Under the pieces are notes generated by a model. The model saw nothing but the letters and a program-made list of their open reading frames with translations. It ran no database searches and was not told where the DNA came from. The position numbers were made by a program, and so were the translations under genes. Positions 61,621 through 64,000 of a DNA stretch of 64,000 bases are shown one piece after another. Position 1 is the stretch's first letter, and each line of letters begins with the position of its first letter. The stretch is taken from NCBI RefSeq assembly GCF_030272615.1, contig NC_081407.1, forward strand, positions 266,175,574 to 266,239,573, written 5' to 3'. The DNA is from Cryptomeria japonica (lineage: Eukaryota > Streptophyta > Pinopsida > Cupressales > Cupressaceae).

Positions 61621-64000
61621 GAAGCATAAATAACTAGTATGAAGACTTGCTTTTTTCAACAGCACCGCCAAATATTTTAACTCGTGCAGAAAGAAATAAT
61701 GAAGTGTCTGTCACGGTACCTTCTCTTTGCCCATTGACATATCCTGCAGATTGAGAAAACAAAAGCAGAGTCATGTTCAGAATAGCCAAGATAGTTCTCC
61801 TATATTTGTCTCCAAACTCCATGCAAAAAGAGTTGTATCTTTCTGCAACTTCCTCCAAACTCCATGAGCCGAGACAATTCTCCTGTATTTGTCTCCAAAG
61901 CGACATTATACTTAAATAATAAATATACATTTCAGGTTCGTAATTAGATTTTTTACTCTGACAGTTAGAAAATAGGTTTTGTTATTGCGTGGCCTTAACA
62001 TTGGTTTTACATTCTATTAAATCAAAGTAAAAAATAAATTCCTGATATGAAACAAAAAGCCTTTTGATACTTCAAAAGCTCAGAGACCAAAAACTATGGA
62101 CTTCCGGACGGGCAGGGTTGCGTCGACACAGCCTTACATGCGGTCGTTCTTGTTTCGTCCCATGCCTCAGATGCTGTGAAGAGGACGTTCCCCATTTTTC
62201 ATGACTTTTTTGGTTACTTTATTCTATCTGCAAAAACAAATGATCGTCGGTAGGGGATGGGAAATCTGTGAGAAGGCAAAATAACGGCAGGAAAGTAGGG
62301 AAAATAAAGGCGCATAAAACTGCGGAAAAAGAAGAACAGTAGTGAACGGTAATGATTTCATTTTTACTTTGTAAAATCTGACCCAAGCTTCGGCTTTCCA
62401 TGTAAGTGTATACCAGAAGCCTATTTTACCGGTGTGCTGAAACTTGCGTCATTTCGCAGTGCCACTTTGTCGGTGCGAAAGGGAAAAAACCGCGGACAAA
62501 ATGGTTTCCGGTGTGAATAGCGGAAAACAACCCAAAAATAACAGCAGTTTAATGACGTGAGACAATTTTCCGTTGGCGGAGTGCCCCCAAAGAGGATAGC
62601 CTGTCGGCTAATTACTGAAATTTGCACTTTTTGGTTTCTTCACAATCTGTAACAAGTCAGAATTATATTGCAATTAGATATATTGGCCTCCTTGAGCACC
62701 CCATATACCATATAGATATAAGTAATACAACATGTAGTTGACACTATTGACTCATAACAACCTTGGGATTATATGATTATCTAAAAATAGATACATTCCT
62801 TTGCATCTCACAAAATAGGGTCTGCCTCTCTTTGAAAACTTATGGTTTGTAATTTGAGTTATTAAGAAATAGTAAAAAATTTGCATATTACAAATTAGTT
62901 AGTATTTTCTAATAAAAAATCATGTTGTATACATATATGTTGAGCTTTTTAATATATAGTATTTACAAGTGACTATGATCCCTACCAAAAATACTCAATT
63001 CTATCATCACTTCCAACAAACTTAATATATATAGAGCTAAGAGAGATCCAAGAAATAATCAAAGTAAAGTATACTCATCCATGTCATCTATTTTGTATGA
63101 AACCAAAGTATGAATTCTATGTATTTGCAAAAGGAAATAGTGAAATCACTTAAATTAATTCAAGCAATCGGTACAAAATTAAATTGTATAGAATGCATTT
63201 TGTACAAAAGGTGCTTGTATCACATGCATTGAGTTTTGTCCTCCCAAAACTCTAAGCAATAGATTGAATCACTCCCATGCATTTCTCTTTATATGGAGTT
63301 GGGCACTCTATATAGGGATCTTAGAAAAAATCTATTGAAGACTAAGGTGCACAACCTTAGGGCAAGATATAATGGACTTGCAAATACTAAAGATAGCTTC
63401 TTCTGGGAAAGATACAATAGATTGAATACAATTAATCAAAATAGTTGAACTTTGGAGAAACACATCCTTTGAAATGTTGATTATAGTTCACTATCATTAC
63501 ACACTTGAAACTGACTTCATTGCTACTCAATTGCACTTGCGAACCTTCACACTCACAAGATACAACATACACAACTTCACATCTCACATAACAACAAAAC
63601 AACTGATGGTGGAGGAATACAACGCATTCTTGCATACTATCACATTGTCCCTGTACAAGTCAATGCTTAGACCATCACAACTTCAACTATAGATCAAATG
63701 AGAACATAAAAACTAAGATGTGTCAAGCATTTACATCCACCGACATCATATTACAATTGCAAGCAATGATGAAGCAATGCACCACAATGTGGACCATAAT
63801 ACTATACATAGTCTGATAGACTGTTCATCAAAACAATCACCTTTAGCCATCTTCAATTGTGGACCACAAAATACACCTCCAAATTTATAGAAAATTCATA
63901 AGACAATTAGAAATACCGTAGGAATCAATCTCCCACATCTGCATGAACTCATAACCAATCCTCTGATACTGTAATACTATCCTTGATAATACAATACTTT
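61621..64000. other. Unassigned, possible unique sequence
   Basis: 62090-62640 is GC-richer and could be low-copy DNA. On the minus strand, a pyrimidine tract ending CTGCAG at about 61747 precedes an open stretch to about 61634, which looks like an acceptor and exon, but the peptide (starting GYVNGQREGTVTD) is not recognised. A reversed TATCAGAG at 63960-63968 could be a primer site of another minus-strand LTR element cut by the window edge. Confidence 0.35.

Overview
This window is nuclear DNA of a seed plant, most likely a gymnosperm (conifer-like). It is AT-rich, almost entirely nested transposable-element debris, and holds one convincingly intact protein gene: a four-exon class III peroxidase at 37785-39130 (+). 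The plant assignment rests on the peroxidase architecture, a Tat-lineage Ty3 element with two RNase H domains, a Helitron carrying an RPA1-like gene, and a Sirevirus-like element. The conifer part is inference from element density and style.

Layout. 1-13909: a Tat-lineage Ty3 retrotransposon, + strand, whose 5' LTR is cut by the window edge. Its gag-protease-G patch-RT-RNase H-archaeal RNase H-integrase region is all recognisable and all broken by stops. 13910-15598: the 3' end and LTR of a related older element. 16280-26401: a Helitron with an RPA1-like gene and a Rep-helicase gene, each broken by stop codons. 26402-27979: peroxidase-locus relic A. 27980-36060: unclassified sequence, a Ty1/copia derivative lacking integrase and RT, and a 5'-truncated LINE on the - strand. 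37045-39350: the intact peroxidase with promoter and 3' flank. 43320-44330: a decayed PPR-like gene. 45351-52916: a Sirevirus-like LTR element on the - strand with two 1151-bp LTRs, no visible pol, and a charged ORF in the place of pol. 53808-53965: a foldback element. 54364-56120: peroxidase relic C, - strand. 57571-59078: a solo LTR of the Tat type. The rest is unassigned.

The main results come from comparing parts of the window with each other. Three copies of the peroxidase locus exist; two have lost essentially the whole reading frame while keeping promoter and 3' flank, apparently in two steps. Relic C supplies the uninterrupted version of the site where the Helitron abuts relic A, which places the Helitron 3' end to the base at an A|T junction. 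All 23 premature stops mapped in the Tat gag-pol and the two Helitron genes can be explained as C-to-T (or G-to-A) changes, as expected of methylated, silenced DNA. No tRNA, rRNA or CRISPR sequences were recognised. All homology statements come from reading motifs, not from database searches.
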